From positions 1 through 24,703 of the forward strand of contig CAZDZL010000051.1 of NCBI GenBank assembly GCA_964509885.1: a stretch of 24,703 nt of DNA, in the 5' to 3' direction. Of this stretch, positions 7,775-15,604 are shown piece by piece. A model generated the notes under the pieces. It was not told where the DNA came from. It saw only the letters and a program-made list of their open reading frames with translations, and searched no databases. Positions within the stretch are counted from its first letter, which is position 1, and every line of letters starts with the position of its first letter. A program made the position numbers and the translations under genes. Source of the stretch: Palsa-1447 sp964509885 (GTDB taxonomy: Bacteria > Verrucomicrobiota > Verrucomicrobiia > Opitutales > Opitutaceae).

Positions 7775-7842
7775 GGGGGGACACCATCCTGACCGCGGGC
7801 GCCCTCGCTCCAACATTGAATTATGCACATCTCCCCGCTCGA

Positions 7843-10401
7843 ATGCCCCCGATGGCCGAGCCCCAGAAACCCACCCCGATGATGCAGCAGTACTTCGAGG
7901 TGAGGCGGACCCTGCCGAAGGACACGCTCCTCCTCTTCCGCCTGGGCGACTTCTACGAGCTGTTCTTCGACGACGCGGTCGTGGCGTCGAGGATCCTCGG
8001 CCTCACGCTGACGAAGCGCCAGGACCACCCGATGGCGGGACTCCCCCACCACGCCGCCGACACCTACGTCGGCAAGCTCCTGGCGGCCGGCCGCAAGGTC
8101 GCGATCTGCGACCAGGACGAGCCGGCCCAGGCCGGCAAGCTGGTCCGGCGCAGGCTCACCCGGATCCTGAGCCCCGGAACGACGCTGGCCGCCAACCAGC
8201 TCGAGGCGGCCCGCAACCGCTACCTCTGCGCCCTCAGCCTGGACCGAAAGGGCCTGCACGCCGCCTGGATCGAGCTCTCCACGGGGGAGTTCCGGGTGGC
8301 GACGGCGCCGCGGATCGAGGACCTGCTCCCCGCCCTGGCCTCGCTGGACCCGGCCGAGCTCCTCCTGGCCGAGGGCGAGCTCGCGCGCTGGGGCGGCGCC
8401 CCCCACGACCAGGCCCCGACCCGCGCCCTCCACGCCTTCGCCGCGGGGCGGACGCTGACGGAGCTCCCGGCGTACCGCTTCGAGGTCGCGGCGGGCGCGC
8501 GCGCGGTGGCCGAGGCGATCGGCGTCCTGAACCTCCAGGGGTTCGGCCTCGAGGGCGACCATCCGGCGCTCGGGCCCGCCGGCGCCCTGGTCGGCTACGC
8601 GACCGACAACCTGTGCGCCCGCCCGGAGAACCTCCGGGGCCTGCAGGAGTACCGAAGCGCCCGCACCCTCCTGCTCGACCCGTCGACCCTGCGCAACCTG
8701 GAGATCTTCGCCTCCGTGCGCGGCGGGCGCGACGGCTCGCTCCTGGCCGCGATGGACCGGACGCGCACGGCCGCGGGGGCCCGCCTCCTCGAGCGCTGGC
8801 TCGCGGCCCCGGGCCTCGACCTGCCCGAGATCCGCAGGCGCCACGCCCTGGTCGGCGAGCTGATGGCGCAGCCCGCCAGGCTCGCGGACCTCGCGGCGTC
8901 CCTGGGCGGCGTCCGGGACATCCCGCGCATCCTCGGCCGCCTCCAGAACCGCCTGCGCAACCCGCGCGAGCTCTGCGGGGTCCGCGACACCCTCTCGGGC
9001 CTGCCGGCGATCCGCGCGGCGCTCGGCGCCCTGGGGCCCGCGGCCGCCGGCGTGCGCGATCGCCTCGAGGAGCTCCCCGGGCTGCGCGACCTCCTGAGGG
9101 CCGCGCTCGCCGACGAGCCGCCGGCGGACGTCTCCGAGGGCAACTTCGTGCGCGAGGGCCACGACCTTGAGCTCGACCGCATGCGCGCCCTCATGAGCGG
9201 CAACAAGGCCTGGCTCGCCGACCTTGAGCGGGGCGAGCAGGAGCGCACGGGCATACGCAGCCTGAAGGTCCGCTTCACGAACAACTTTGGGTACTACATC
9301 GAGGTCACGAAGGCCAACCTGCACCTGGTCCCGTCGGACTACGTCCGGCGCCAGACGACGGTCGGGGGCGAGCGCTACGTGACCGAGGCCCTGCGGATGA
9401 AGGAGCGGGAGATCCTCCACGCCGAGGACAACGCGCTCCTGCGCGAGAAGGAGATCCTCGAGGGGCTGATCGCCGCGGTGCTCGCCGAGTCCGGCCCGCT
9501 GTCCCGCACGGCCGACGCGCTGGCGGAGGTCGACGTCCTCGGCGGCTGGGCCGCGCTGGCGCGGGACTGGGGCTACTGCCGCCCCGAGATCGACGAGGGG
9601 GACGGCCTCGAGGTCGCGGACGGGCGCCACCCCGTGGTCGAGCAGGGATTCCGGCCGGCCGAGGGCGGCTTCGGTGCCGCCCAGGCCTTCGTGCCGAACG
9701 ACACGTCCCTCGCCTGCGACGACGCCCAGATCGCCCTCATCACCGGCCCGAACATGGCCGGCAAGTCGACCTACATCCGGCAGGTCGCGCTCCTGGTCCT
9801 CATGGCGCAGGTGGGCTCCTGGGTCCCCGCCCGCTCCTGCCGCTTCGGCCTCGTCGACCGGATCTTCTCCCGGGTGGGCGCCAGCGACGACCTCGCCCGG
9901 GGCAACTCGACCTTCATGGTCGAGATGAACGAGACGGCGAACATCCTCAACAACGCGACCGACCGCTCGCTCATCATCCTGGACGAGATAGGCCGCGGGA
10001 CGTCGACCTACGACGGCCTCAGCATCGCCTGGGCCGTCGTCGAGCACCTGCACCGGGACCCCGCGCGGGGGCCGAGGACGCTCTTCGCGACGCACTACCA
10101 GGAACTGACCCAGCTGGACAGGCACCTGCCGCGCCTGCGCAACCTTTCGGTCGCCGTGAAGGAGTGGAACGACGACATCGTGTTCGTGCGGCGGGTGGTG
10201 GCCGGGGCCGCGGACCGCAGCTACGGGATACAGGTGGCCCGCCTGGCCGGCCTGCCGCCGGGGGTCATCGACCGGGCCAAGGCGATCCTCGCCCGCCTGG
10301 AGGGGGACGACACGAGCGTCACCCTCCCCTCGCCCCAGGCCCGGCCGAAGAGGAAGATCACGGTCGCGCCCGACGACGCGGGGCAGCTGGACCTGCTGTA
10401 G
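7843..10401 (+). CDS. mutS: DNA mismatch repair protein MutS
   Basis: An 852-residue MutS, full length for the family. The mismatch-binding domain has the F-x-E motif in GDFYELF (Phe37, Glu39). The connector and lever regions follow (ELSTGEFRVA; RTRTAAGARLLERWLAAP). The clamp region is near residue 480 (RFTNNFGYYIEVTKANL). The ATPase domain carries Walker A GPNMAGKST (about residue 634), the Walker B/signature block LIILDEIGRGTSTYDG (about 709) and the switch His in ATHYQEL (about 750). MutS recognises mismatches and recruits MutL. An alternative ATG at 7852 would shorten it by three residues. The stop lies 13 bp from the stop of the convergent gene at 10415. Confidence 0.97.
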   Translation: MPPMAEPQKPTPMMQQYFEVRRTLPKDTLLLFRLGDFYELFFDDAVVASRILGLTLTKRQDHPMAGLPHHAADTYVGKLLAAGRKVAICDQDEPAQAGKLVRRRLTRILSPGTTLAANQLEAARNRYLCALSLDRKGLHAAWIELSTGEFRVATAPRIEDLLPALASLDPAELLLAEGELARWGGAPHDQAPTRALHAFAAGRTLTELPAYRFEVAAGARAVAEAIGVLNLQGFGLEGDHPALGPAGALVGYATDNLCARPENLRGLQEYRSARTLLLDPSTLRNLEIFASVRGGRDGSLLAAMDRTRTAAGARLLERWLAAPGLDLPEIRRRHALVGELMAQPARLADLAASLGGVRDIPRILGRLQNRLRNPRELCGVRDTLSGLPAIRAALGALGPAAAGVRDRLEELPGLRDLLRAALADEPPADVSEGNFVREGHDLELDRMRALMSGNKAWLADLERGEQERTGIRSLKVRFTNNFGYYIEVTKANLHLVPSDYVRRQTTVGGERYVTEALRMKEREILHAEDNALLREKEILEGLIAAVLAESGPLSRTADALAEVDVLGGWAALARDWGYCRPEIDEGDGLEVADGRHPVVEQGFRPAEGGFGAAQAFVPNDTSLACDDAQIALITGPNMAGKSTYIRQVALLVLMAQVGSWVPARSCRFGLVDRIFSRVGASDDLARGNSTFMVEMNETANILNNATDRSLIILDEIGRGTSTYDGLSIAWAVVEHLHRDPARGPRTLFATHYQELTQLDRHLPRLRNLSVAVKEWNDDIVFVRRVVAGAADRSYGIQVARLAGLPPGVIDRAKAILARLEGDDTSVTLPSPQARPKRKITVAPDDAGQLDLL

Positions 10402-10414
10402 GGGGCCCTCCGGG

Positions 10415-10843
10415 TCAGGCCTTTTCCCAATCCCTGCGGCCTCCCGCCACCACGCGAAAGAGCGGGTGGGGCTCCGGCACCGCGACGCCCCGCCAGCGCC
10501 TGGCCACGGCCGGGGAGCGGGCGCGCAGCTTCGCCCTCAGGTGCCCCCACTCGAAGAGCAGCTGGCCCCGGGTCTCCGCGATCCTCCCCCGGGCCGGCTT
10601 CGCCAGGATCTTCGAGGCGTTGAAATGGTAGCCGCGGGCGTCGGCCTCGGCCGCCAGCCCGGCAAGGAACGCGGCGATGGCGGCCAGCGGGTCGCGCTCC
10701 GCCTGGAAGCGGATGAGCTGCGGGTGGCTGCGGTAGCCCCGGGTCGTCCCCGTCAGGACCTTCTGGGCGAGGAGGGCCTCCCTCCACGCCGCGACGAGTC
10801 CCGCGGCGTCAAGGTAGCGGGGATGCAGGGTCCAGAGTCGCAA
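10415..10843 (-). CDS. Pyrimidine-dimer DNA glycosylase-like protein (Pyr_excise family)
   Basis: A 142-residue protein whose start, MRLWTLHPRYLDAAGLVAAW followed by REALLAQKVL, TRGYRSHPQLIRF and YHFNASKI, matches my memory of bacterial proteins grouped with T4 endonuclease V (Pyr_excise). T4 endonuclease V removes UV-induced pyrimidine dimers by glycosylase/AP-lyase action using the alpha-amino group of Thr2. Here residue 2 is Arg, as in other bacterial relatives that I recall, so the dimer activity is not proved. The C-terminal region (LLFEWGHLRAKLRARSP) is conserved-looking and ends at PHPLFRVV. It lies 33 bp downstream of the next gene on the same strand, possibly one transcript. Its neighbour mutS is also a repair gene but convergent. 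Confidence 0.7.
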   Translation of the reverse strand: MRLWTLHPRYLDAAGLVAAWREALLAQKVLTGTTRGYRSHPQLIRFQAERDPLAAIAAFLAGLAAEADARGYHFNASKILAKPARGRIAETRGQLLFEWGHLRAKLRARSPAVARRWRGVAVPEPHPLFRVVAGGRRDWEKA

Positions 10844-10876
10844 GGGGGGTGCGGGGGCGCCGGGGAATGCGGCAGG

Positions 10877-11311
10877 CTAGGCGCGCTTTCGCTTCTTGGG
10901 CTTGGGCACGATGCCGATCCGCGGGTCGCGGCCCGAGGCCAGCTCGACGAGGCGCTCGGCCACGCGCTCGAAGGCGTCGGCCGACTCGGGCAGGTAAAGC
11001 CACTTGGGAAGGATCGGGTGCGGCGAGAGCACGGGAAACTCAGCCTGGAGCGACGCGTGGTGCGCCCTCTCGGTGGCAATGAGGACGCCGCGCCAGGGCT
11101 CCTCTTTCGCCGCGAAGCAGAGCACCATCCTTCCGTCGAGGTAGACCACCTTCGTCCCGAACATGGAGGCCAGCACGAACGAGGCGTCGTCCTCCAGGGG
11201 CTCCCAGATCCAGGCGTGCGGGTGGATCCGCCTGACAATGCCCAGCTTGTCCCCGCGCTCGGGAGGGCGGCGCAGGGCGCCGGGCGCCGTTCTATCTCGA
11301 GAGGATTTCAT
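10877..11311 (-). CDS. Conserved hypothetical protein (144 aa), TfoX-N/MmcQ-like in appearance
   Basis: I do not recognise a characterised family. The first about 20 residues are basic and low-complexity; the core runs from KLGIVRRIHPHAWIWEPLE through MFGTKVVYLDGRMVLCFAAK, PWRGVLIATERAHHASL and HPILPKWLYLPE, and ends in a very basic tail PKPKKRKRA. The MFG-x-x-x-x-Y-x-D-G-R-M pattern recalls the small TfoX-N/MmcQ-type folds. The ATG at 11311 forms ATGA with the stop of the upstream YciI-like frame, but if that frame was longer before it decayed, the true start may be further inside. The basic tail could contact nucleic acid; that is inference. Confidence 0.6.
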   Translation of the reverse strand: MKSSRDRTAPGALRRPPERGDKLGIVRRIHPHAWIWEPLEDDASFVLASMFGTKVVYLDGRMVLCFAAKEEPWRGVLIATERAHHASLQAEFPVLSPHPILPKWLYLPESADAFERVAERLVELASGRDPRIGIVPKPKKRKRA

Positions 11312-11523
11312 TCCACTCGCGGAGGGTGCAGGGCCTTCACGAGGCCGCACAGAACAAAAGGGTCGCCCGCGACGATTTCCTCCGCCGGGTCGGCGCACGG
11401 CCTCGCCATCAGGAGGGTCCCGCGGGCGTGGAACTCATCGAGCCTCGCCCGGTGGGCGGGAAAGTGCAGCCGCGCGAGGGGTAGATGCTCCGCGTTTGTC
11501 TCGTAGGACATCACGCACGTCAT
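11292..11523 (-). pseudogene. YciI/DGPF-like gene with a C-terminal frameshift
   Basis: The frame from 11523 reads as a YciI-like protein: M-x-Y-E-T-N-A-E near the start, HFPAHRARLDEFHARGTLLM, then AEEIVAGDPFVLCGLVK. Two defects appear. First, the usual stretch between the strand after GTLLM and the AAEEF helix (about 14 residues, normally holding the GAM/F-T pattern) is missing, so ADP joins directly to AEE. Second, after GLVKALH the frame ends in P-P-R-V-E and a TGA at 11308, whereas the neighbouring frame reads L-R-E-W-N-E-I-L-S-R then TAG (11292-11294), the expected YciI-type ending. One extra C in the CACC run near 11324 would explain it. YciI-like proteins are small alpha/beta-barrel dimers of unclear function. 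Confidence 0.6.
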
Positions 11524-11572
11524 GCTCGGGTCTCGTGCCAGGGGCTCCTCCGCGTTGCGGCGCGCCCGCGGG

Positions 11573-11959
11573 CTAGCCGTCCTGGCTCGACAGGACGGCC
11601 TCGCAGAAAGACGCGGCCACGGCCTCGCTCGAGAAGCGGTAGAAATATGCCTTCACGGCGTCGGGCAGGACCACGCGGCCCTCGCCGGCGCGGACGTCCC
11701 CGACGGGGTTCAGCGTGACGATGGCGACGTCGTAGGCGGCGGCATGCCCCACGTAGGAGAGCGAGACGCTCACAATGGTGGCCTTGCGGATGTACAGGAG
11801 GACAGGCGGGGTCCGCTCGAGCGGCTCATCGGGGTAGTTGTCACCCGCCGTGATCTTGACGAAGGAGCCCTTTGACTCGACGGTCGGCGCCTTTGCAGCG
11901 GACAGGGTTCCCCCGGTCGCGAGGCAGGCTGCCAGAAGTATGGCGGCTTTGGTTTTCAT
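11573..11959 (-). CDS. Small exported protein of unknown function (128 aa)
   Basis: The N-terminus MKTKAAILLAACLATGGTLS followed by AAKA is a clear Sec signal peptide with probable cleavage after an A-x-A site near residue 23. The mature part is a beta-rich domain of about 105 residues with VESKGSFVKITAGDNYPDEP, VLLYIRKATIVSVSLSY and EGRVVLPDAVKAYFYRF; it contains one cysteine. I do not recognise the family. The start is well supported: AGGAGA lies about 7 bases upstream of the ATG at 11959. An in-frame extension to 12010 is less likely because it places this Shine-Dalgarno inside the gene. No partner is obvious. Confidence 0.65.
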   Translation of the reverse strand: MKTKAAILLAACLATGGTLSAAKAPTVESKGSFVKITAGDNYPDEPLERTPPVLLYIRKATIVSVSLSYVGHAAAYDVAIVTLNPVGDVRAGEGRVVLPDAVKAYFYRFSSEAVAASFCEAVLSSQDG

Positions 11960-12055
11960 GGTGGATCTCCTCATGTCTCCTCCCGTTGGCCCTGGACGAC
12001 AACACAACAAACGGGGCGCCGGCTCCGGCGCCCACTGCGGGCAGTCCGCCCGGGG

Positions 12056-12484
12056 TCACGGCACGCCCTCCCCCCTGATCTCGAGGTCGACGACATCCAC
12101 CGCTTCCCCGGGCCGCGCGTCCCCGCCCGGGGACCTCATGCGGTAAGGCATTCCCGGTCTTGATTTTGCGCGAATGGCCCGCAGGCAGAGCTCGAGGTAT
12201 CGGGCGCGGCCCCTCGCCTGCGGCTCCCGGCCGGGACCCATGAGGGCCCGCAGGAAAGCCTCGAGGTCGGATTCCGGCACCGTCCGGAACATGTCGGCCA
12301 TGGGCCGCGTGACGGGAACATGGATGACGCCGCGCTCCTGCACGCAGGTCTGGATCCCAAGCCTGTCCATCCGCGCCAGCTCCGACGCCAGGAGGGAGCG
12401 CCACATCGCGCCGTCCGTCGCGCCGCGGGCGCACGCGGCCGCGAGGGTCACCCAGACAACCGCCGCGCGCGCGCGCCCTTTCAT
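12056..12484 (-). CDS. Putative exported protein of unknown function (142 aa)
   Basis: The start M-K-G-R-A-R followed by AAVVWVTLAAACARG is a signal-peptide-like stretch (basic N region, hydrophobic core, A-x-A-like end near residue 22). The rest is a charged, helical-looking domain (MWRSLLASELARMDRLGIQ, then ESDLEAFLRALMGPG, then YLELCLRAIRAKSRPG). No family recognised. The ATG at 12484 overlaps the TGA stop of the reductase gene upstream as ATGA, which both fixes the start and suggests translational coupling in an operon with the reductase and the DUF1801 gene. Confidence 0.6.
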   Translation of the reverse strand: MKGRARAAVVWVTLAAACARGATDGAMWRSLLASELARMDRLGIQTCVQERGVIHVPVTRPMADMFRTVPESDLEAFLRALMGPGREPQARGRARYLELCLRAIRAKSRPGMPYRMRSPGGDARPGEAVDVVDLEIRGEGVP

Positions 12485-13059
12485 GCTGCGGGCGGGCGCC
12501 GCACCTCGTAGCGAAGCCCCACCATGCCGCTCGCGTAGGCCTTGACCTCCGCCAGGTGGAGCGCGGCGTCCCTGTCGAGTCCCGCGAAGAACGGGATCCC
12601 ATCGCCAATCAATATTGGAACGACCGAATAGCGGACCTCGTCGGCTATCCCGAGGCGCAGGCATTCGGCGCAGACCCCGCCGCCTCCGACGACCCAGATG
12701 GATCGGAACCTGGGCCGCAGGCGCCCGTTCACGAACTGCGCGAGGTCGCCCGCATGGAACTCGACGCTGTCCCGGGTCCGCGGGAGCTGGCGACTCGTGA
12801 GGACGAAGGCGGGCTTGTCGCCATAAGACCAACCCAGCCCCTGGGCCTCAAAACAAAGCGCGGTCTCGTAGGTGCGCGATCCCATGACGTAGCAGTCGAT
12901 CGTCCTGAGGAACGCCTCCACGGCCCCCGCGTCCGGGGTTTCCCCGCCCGCGAATTCGTCCGAGGTCTCAAGCCAGTCGACGCTCCCGTCCCTGCGGGCG
13001 ATGAAGCCGTCGAGGCTGGCCACCATGTGGAGGGTAACGCGTGAATCAGCGCTTGTCAT
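12481..13059 (-). CDS. RibD_C/dihydrofolate-reductase-like protein (YwjB/YyaP type)
   Basis: A 192-residue protein of the RibD C-terminal/DHFR-like fold, a family of small NADPH-dependent reductases whose substrates are mostly unknown. Visible pattern: LHMVASLDGFIARRDGSVDW at the start, CYVMGSRTYETAL (nucleotide-side loop), FVLTSRQL, IWVVGGGGV (the glycine-rich NADPH contact) and VPILIGDGIPFF near the end. This is not the FolA-type trimethoprim target. The ATG at 13059 overlaps the end of the DUF1801 gene by 14 bp and the stop overlaps the next start as ATGA, so three genes form a tight operon. It is the first of three members of this fold within 4 kb. Confidence 0.85.
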   Translation of the reverse strand: MTSADSRVTLHMVASLDGFIARRDGSVDWLETSDEFAGGETPDAGAVEAFLRTIDCYVMGSRTYETALCFEAQGLGWSYGDKPAFVLTSRQLPRTRDSVEFHAGDLAQFVNGRLRPRFRSIWVVGGGGVCAECLRLGIADEVRYSVVPILIGDGIPFFAGLDRDAALHLAEVKAYASGMVGLRYEVRRPPAA

Positions 13060-13492
13060 GGTCTCCCCTCGGCCCGTCCCCGTAGGCCCGTGCGGACTCC
13101 GCCCTCACGCGCTCCCCCATGTCGGCGTAGGCCGCCTCGACAAGCGCCACGAGGGCCGCGTCATCGACGTCACGGCCGGGTCCGAGCTTCACGTGGCGCA
13201 TGACCCTGCCGGTGCCCTCAAGCAGGCGCTGCGGGTCCGCAATCTCGGCGCCGAAGAAGAAGCCAACATTAACATGGGCCTTGAAGGCGTTGACATAGGC
13301 GAACGCCGCGTCGCCCACGCATGCGGTCGGATGCCCGTCGTGCAGCAGCACCCGCACGTCGTCCCCGCAGCCGCGCATGACCTCAAACCAGCGCCTCGCG
13401 ATCGCCCCCAAGGCACCGGGATGCCGGCGCATCCAGGCCTCGACGGCTGGATCTCGGCGGGCGGCGCTTAAAAACCGGAAGAGTGGGCTCAT
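13046..13492 (-). CDS. DUF1801-like protein (148 aa)
   Basis: A 148-residue protein fitting the DUF1801/YdhG-like fold: a helix-rich N-terminus (DPAVEAWMRRHPGALGAIARR), then VRVLLHDGHPTACVGDAAFAYVNAFKAHVNVGFFFGAE, a strand pattern typical of this family (F-x-H-V-x-V-x-F), then LLEGTGRVMRHVKLGPG and a C-terminal helix. No catalytic residues are known for the family. The ATG at 13492 directly precedes the conserved-looking helix. It is followed by the DHFR-like gene with a 14-bp overlap. YdhG-like, YciI-like, VOC-like and RibD_C-like genes commonly occur together in bacterial accessory regions, and all four are present in this block. Confidence 0.75.
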   Translation of the reverse strand: MSPLFRFLSAARRDPAVEAWMRRHPGALGAIARRWFEVMRGCGDDVRVLLHDGHPTACVGDAAFAYVNAFKAHVNVGFFFGAEIADPQRLLEGTGRVMRHVKLGPGRDVDDAALVALVEAAYADMGERVRAESARAYGDGPRGDHDKR

Positions 13493-13583
13493 GCCTGCTT
13501 CGCGGCAAAGCCGACCACGGGGACGGGGCCGGCGCAAGGCATACTCTGGGCTTGCTCCCGCAAACGAGGCCCACGCGGGGCGG

Positions 13584-14114
13584 CTATCCCCCGTGGCGGA
13601 GCTGAAAGACGACCCAGGCGGACACGGCGTAGGCGCAGACCGCCGCCTCCACCGCGGCCGCGATGAACAATGCGATCCGCGGGGAGCGGTGAGGCGAGAT
13701 CGCGGCGCACACGAAAAAGGCGAGCGCAAGGAGGGGCGAGACGATGACCCCAAGGACGGAGACTTCGGCCCATGTCGCCAGGCGCGGGCTCGACCCTCCC
13801 CCGCCGGCCGCGAGGACGACTGCAGCAGCGACACCGGTGGCGGCCAAAGCGAGGGCCACCACCGCGAGCACCTTCCAAAACAAACGGTAGGGCCTGAGGA
13901 GGAGGAGCGCCGCGCCGGTCGGCGCGAGGGAGGACACCCCGAATACCGCGACGAAGAGGATCGAGTCTCCAAAGGCATACATCCCTCCCCCCGCCTGGCC
14001 CCGGCCTGCGGGCCCGCCCGTGATCACCATGTGGACGGCCACCGCGGCAAAGGCCAGAAGGAGGCACACGACGTATCCCCCGGCGACCCATGCGGCCTTT
14101 TGGTACGGTTTCAC
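13584..14114 (-). CDS. Multi-pass membrane protein of unknown function (176 aa)
   Basis: Four to five hydrophobic segments can be seen: about residues 8-32 (AWVAGGYVVCLLLAFAAVAVHMV), 48-75, 80-104 (VLAVVALALAATGVAAAVVL), 116-141 (VSVLGVIVSPLLALAFFVCAA) and 147-170 (IALFIAAAVEAAVCAYAVSAW). The N-terminus M-K-P-Y-Q-K is positive, suggesting it stays inside. No motif points to a transporter or enzyme class. The frame is coding-like and starts with ATG at 14114. Flanking gaps are about 70-90 bp, so it may be transcribed alone. Confidence 0.6.
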   Translation of the reverse strand: MKPYQKAAWVAGGYVVCLLLAFAAVAVHMVITGGPAGRGQAGGGMYAFGDSILFVAVFGVSSLAPTGAALLLLRPYRLFWKVLAVVALALAATGVAAAVVLAAGGGGSSPRLATWAEVSVLGVIVSPLLALAFFVCAAISPHRSPRIALFIAAAVEAAVCAYAVSAWVVFQLRHGG

Positions 14115-14182
14115 GGCGGGAGGGCCCGGGGTCGGCAGGCGTCAGGCCGGTTCCGGCGACGGATTCCGCGCGCCCATCCCTG

Positions 14183-14599
14183 TCACGAGGCAACCGTGAC
14201 CATCCAGGCAATGCCGTAGCGATCCGTCAGCATCCCGAAGCAGGGCGACCAGAAGGTCTTCTCAAGCGCCATCGAAACGGTTCCCCCGTCGGAAAGAGCC
14301 GAGAAGGCCCGCCGGGCGTCAGCCTCGGTGGGGAACGTGAGCGAGAGCGTGAACCCGGAATAGGCCTGGCCCACCTCGCATCCGTCCGAGCCCATCAGCA
14401 CGCTCTCGCCGATCCTGAAGCTCGTATGCATCACCTTGCCCTCGAATCCCGGGGGAAGCCTGCCCGGCGGCTGGGGCGGGCCCTCATTGTAGCGCATGAC
14501 GAACTCCACCACGGCACCGACTGAGCTCTTGTAGAATTCGAGGGCCTCCTCACAGCGGCCGCCGAAGAAGATGTAGGGCTGAACGAGTGTTTGTTTCAT
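14183..14599 (-). CDS. PhnB/VOC-like protein (138 aa)
   Basis: A 138-residue glyoxalase/bleomycin-resistance superfamily protein of the PhnB type (3-demethylubiquinone-methyltransferase-like). Pattern: VQPYIFFGGRCEEALEFYKS (first beta-alpha-beta unit), GKVMHTSFRIGESVLMGSDG (second strand pair with the conserved H-x-x-x-x-I pattern), SLTFPTEADARRAFSALSDGG, and the ending FWSPCFGMLTDRYGIAWMV, which is the PhnB hallmark. These proteins are usually dimers; a metal-dependent role is not established. The ATG at 14599 has no strong Shine-Dalgarno. The gene stands alone between short gaps. Confidence 0.88.
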   Translation of the reverse strand: MKQTLVQPYIFFGGRCEEALEFYKSSVGAVVEFVMRYNEGPPQPPGRLPPGFEGKVMHTSFRIGESVLMGSDGCEVGQAYSGFTLSLTFPTEADARRAFSALSDGGTVSMALEKTFWSPCFGMLTDRYGIAWMVTVAS

Positions 14600-14687
14600 G
14601 GGGAATGTCGGCCGGACGCCAGAATCAAGCCGCGCCGCACGGTCGAGTCGACCAGAATGAAAGGGTTTGGCGCACCCTCCCCTCGTG

Positions 14688-15377
14688 TCACCATGTCCGG
14701 TCCGCCATCATCTTTCGGCGGGCCAACTCCCGTTCGCTCGGCCCGGCACCCGCGAACGAGCCGGGCCTGACGTCGCCGCTTGGCGCGTAGGTGCTCATCA
14801 CGACGCCGGAGGCCGACACCTGGGACCGAACCAGCCGAAGCGACGAGGGTTTCGCGTCGTCGCCGAAGAGGCGCTTGCCCCGCCCGAGCACCAGGGGGAA
14901 GGTCCACACGTTGAACTCGTCGATCAAGGACGAGGCCTGGAGCGTCCGGATCAGGTTGCCGCTGCCGATCATCTGCAGGTCGGGACCCGGCCTCGCCTTC
15001 AGCTCGAGGACCGCCGAAACGACATCGCCGTGGAGCAGGGCCGAGTTGTTCCAGTGGAGCTTTGTCAACGTGAGGGAAGCGACATGCTTTTTCGCGGCGT
15101 TGAGCGTCTTCGCAATCGGATCGTCCGCCGGCTGGTAGGGCCAGTACGCCTCGAATATCTGGTAGGTCCTCCGCCCGAGCACCAGCTCGCGATCCTTGCC
15201 GTCAAATCCCGCCGCTGAGATGTCCATGCCCTCGTCCCCGTAGGCGAACATCCAGCCCCCGTGGGCAAAGCCGCCCGTGGGGTCCTCCTCCGGTCCGCCG
15301 GGTGCCTGCATGATGCCGTCAAGCGACGCGAACGTGGATGCGATGAGCCTTCTCACGGGGGACGGGGGACTATTCAT
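14688..15377 (-). CDS. RibD_C/dihydrofolate-reductase-like protein (229 aa)
   Basis: A 229-residue member of the RibD_C fold. Landmarks: LIASTFASLDGIMQAPGGPEE (the substrate-side start), WMFAYGDEGMD, LVLGRRTYQIFEAYWPYQ, HVASLTLTKLHWNNSALL, LQMIGSGNLIRTL (glycine-rich NADPH loop), and FPLVLGRGKRLFG near the end. This layout with a long insertion after LDG is a well-known subgroup. The C-terminal 25 residues (DVRPGSFAGAGPSERELARR) are an unusual polar extension. The reaction is unknown. It is the second of three reductases of this fold in the block, on the same strand as the others. Confidence 0.88.
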   Translation of the reverse strand: MNSPPSPVRRLIASTFASLDGIMQAPGGPEEDPTGGFAHGGWMFAYGDEGMDISAAGFDGKDRELVLGRRTYQIFEAYWPYQPADDPIAKTLNAAKKHVASLTLTKLHWNNSALLHGDVVSAVLELKARPGPDLQMIGSGNLIRTLQASSLIDEFNVWTFPLVLGRGKRLFGDDAKPSSLRLVRSQVSASGVVMSTYAPSGDVRPGSFAGAGPSERELARRKMMADRTW

Positions 15378-15604
15378 GCGCGCTCCGTCGGGCGGATCCG
15401 TGCCAAGGATGGGTCAGCCCTCATCGCAACGGCTCCCCTTCCCTGCGCGATAATTTCCGACGACAAGAAGTGAAACGGCCACCGCAAGGACCGAGGGTTC
15501 GATGCCCCAGAACTTGGGAGCCTCAAAAGCCGCTTGGAACTGATGTCCGGCCGCATGCGATGCCCGAGGTCCCAGGCTCGGCGCAGGGTCAGGCGATGCC
15601 GGGT

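Noticed and set aside
4731..7787. A 1018-codon open frame on the minus strand opposite xseB, dxs and the hydrolase
   Set aside because: Its translation is rich in R, G, A and E with no domain pattern; it mirrors the third-position GC bias of dxs, whose own product is unmistakable.
7363..10125. A 920-codon open frame on the minus strand opposite mutS
   Set aside because: Low-complexity Ala/Arg/Val/Asp-rich translation typical of an antisense shadow; mutS occupies the stretch with all motifs intact.
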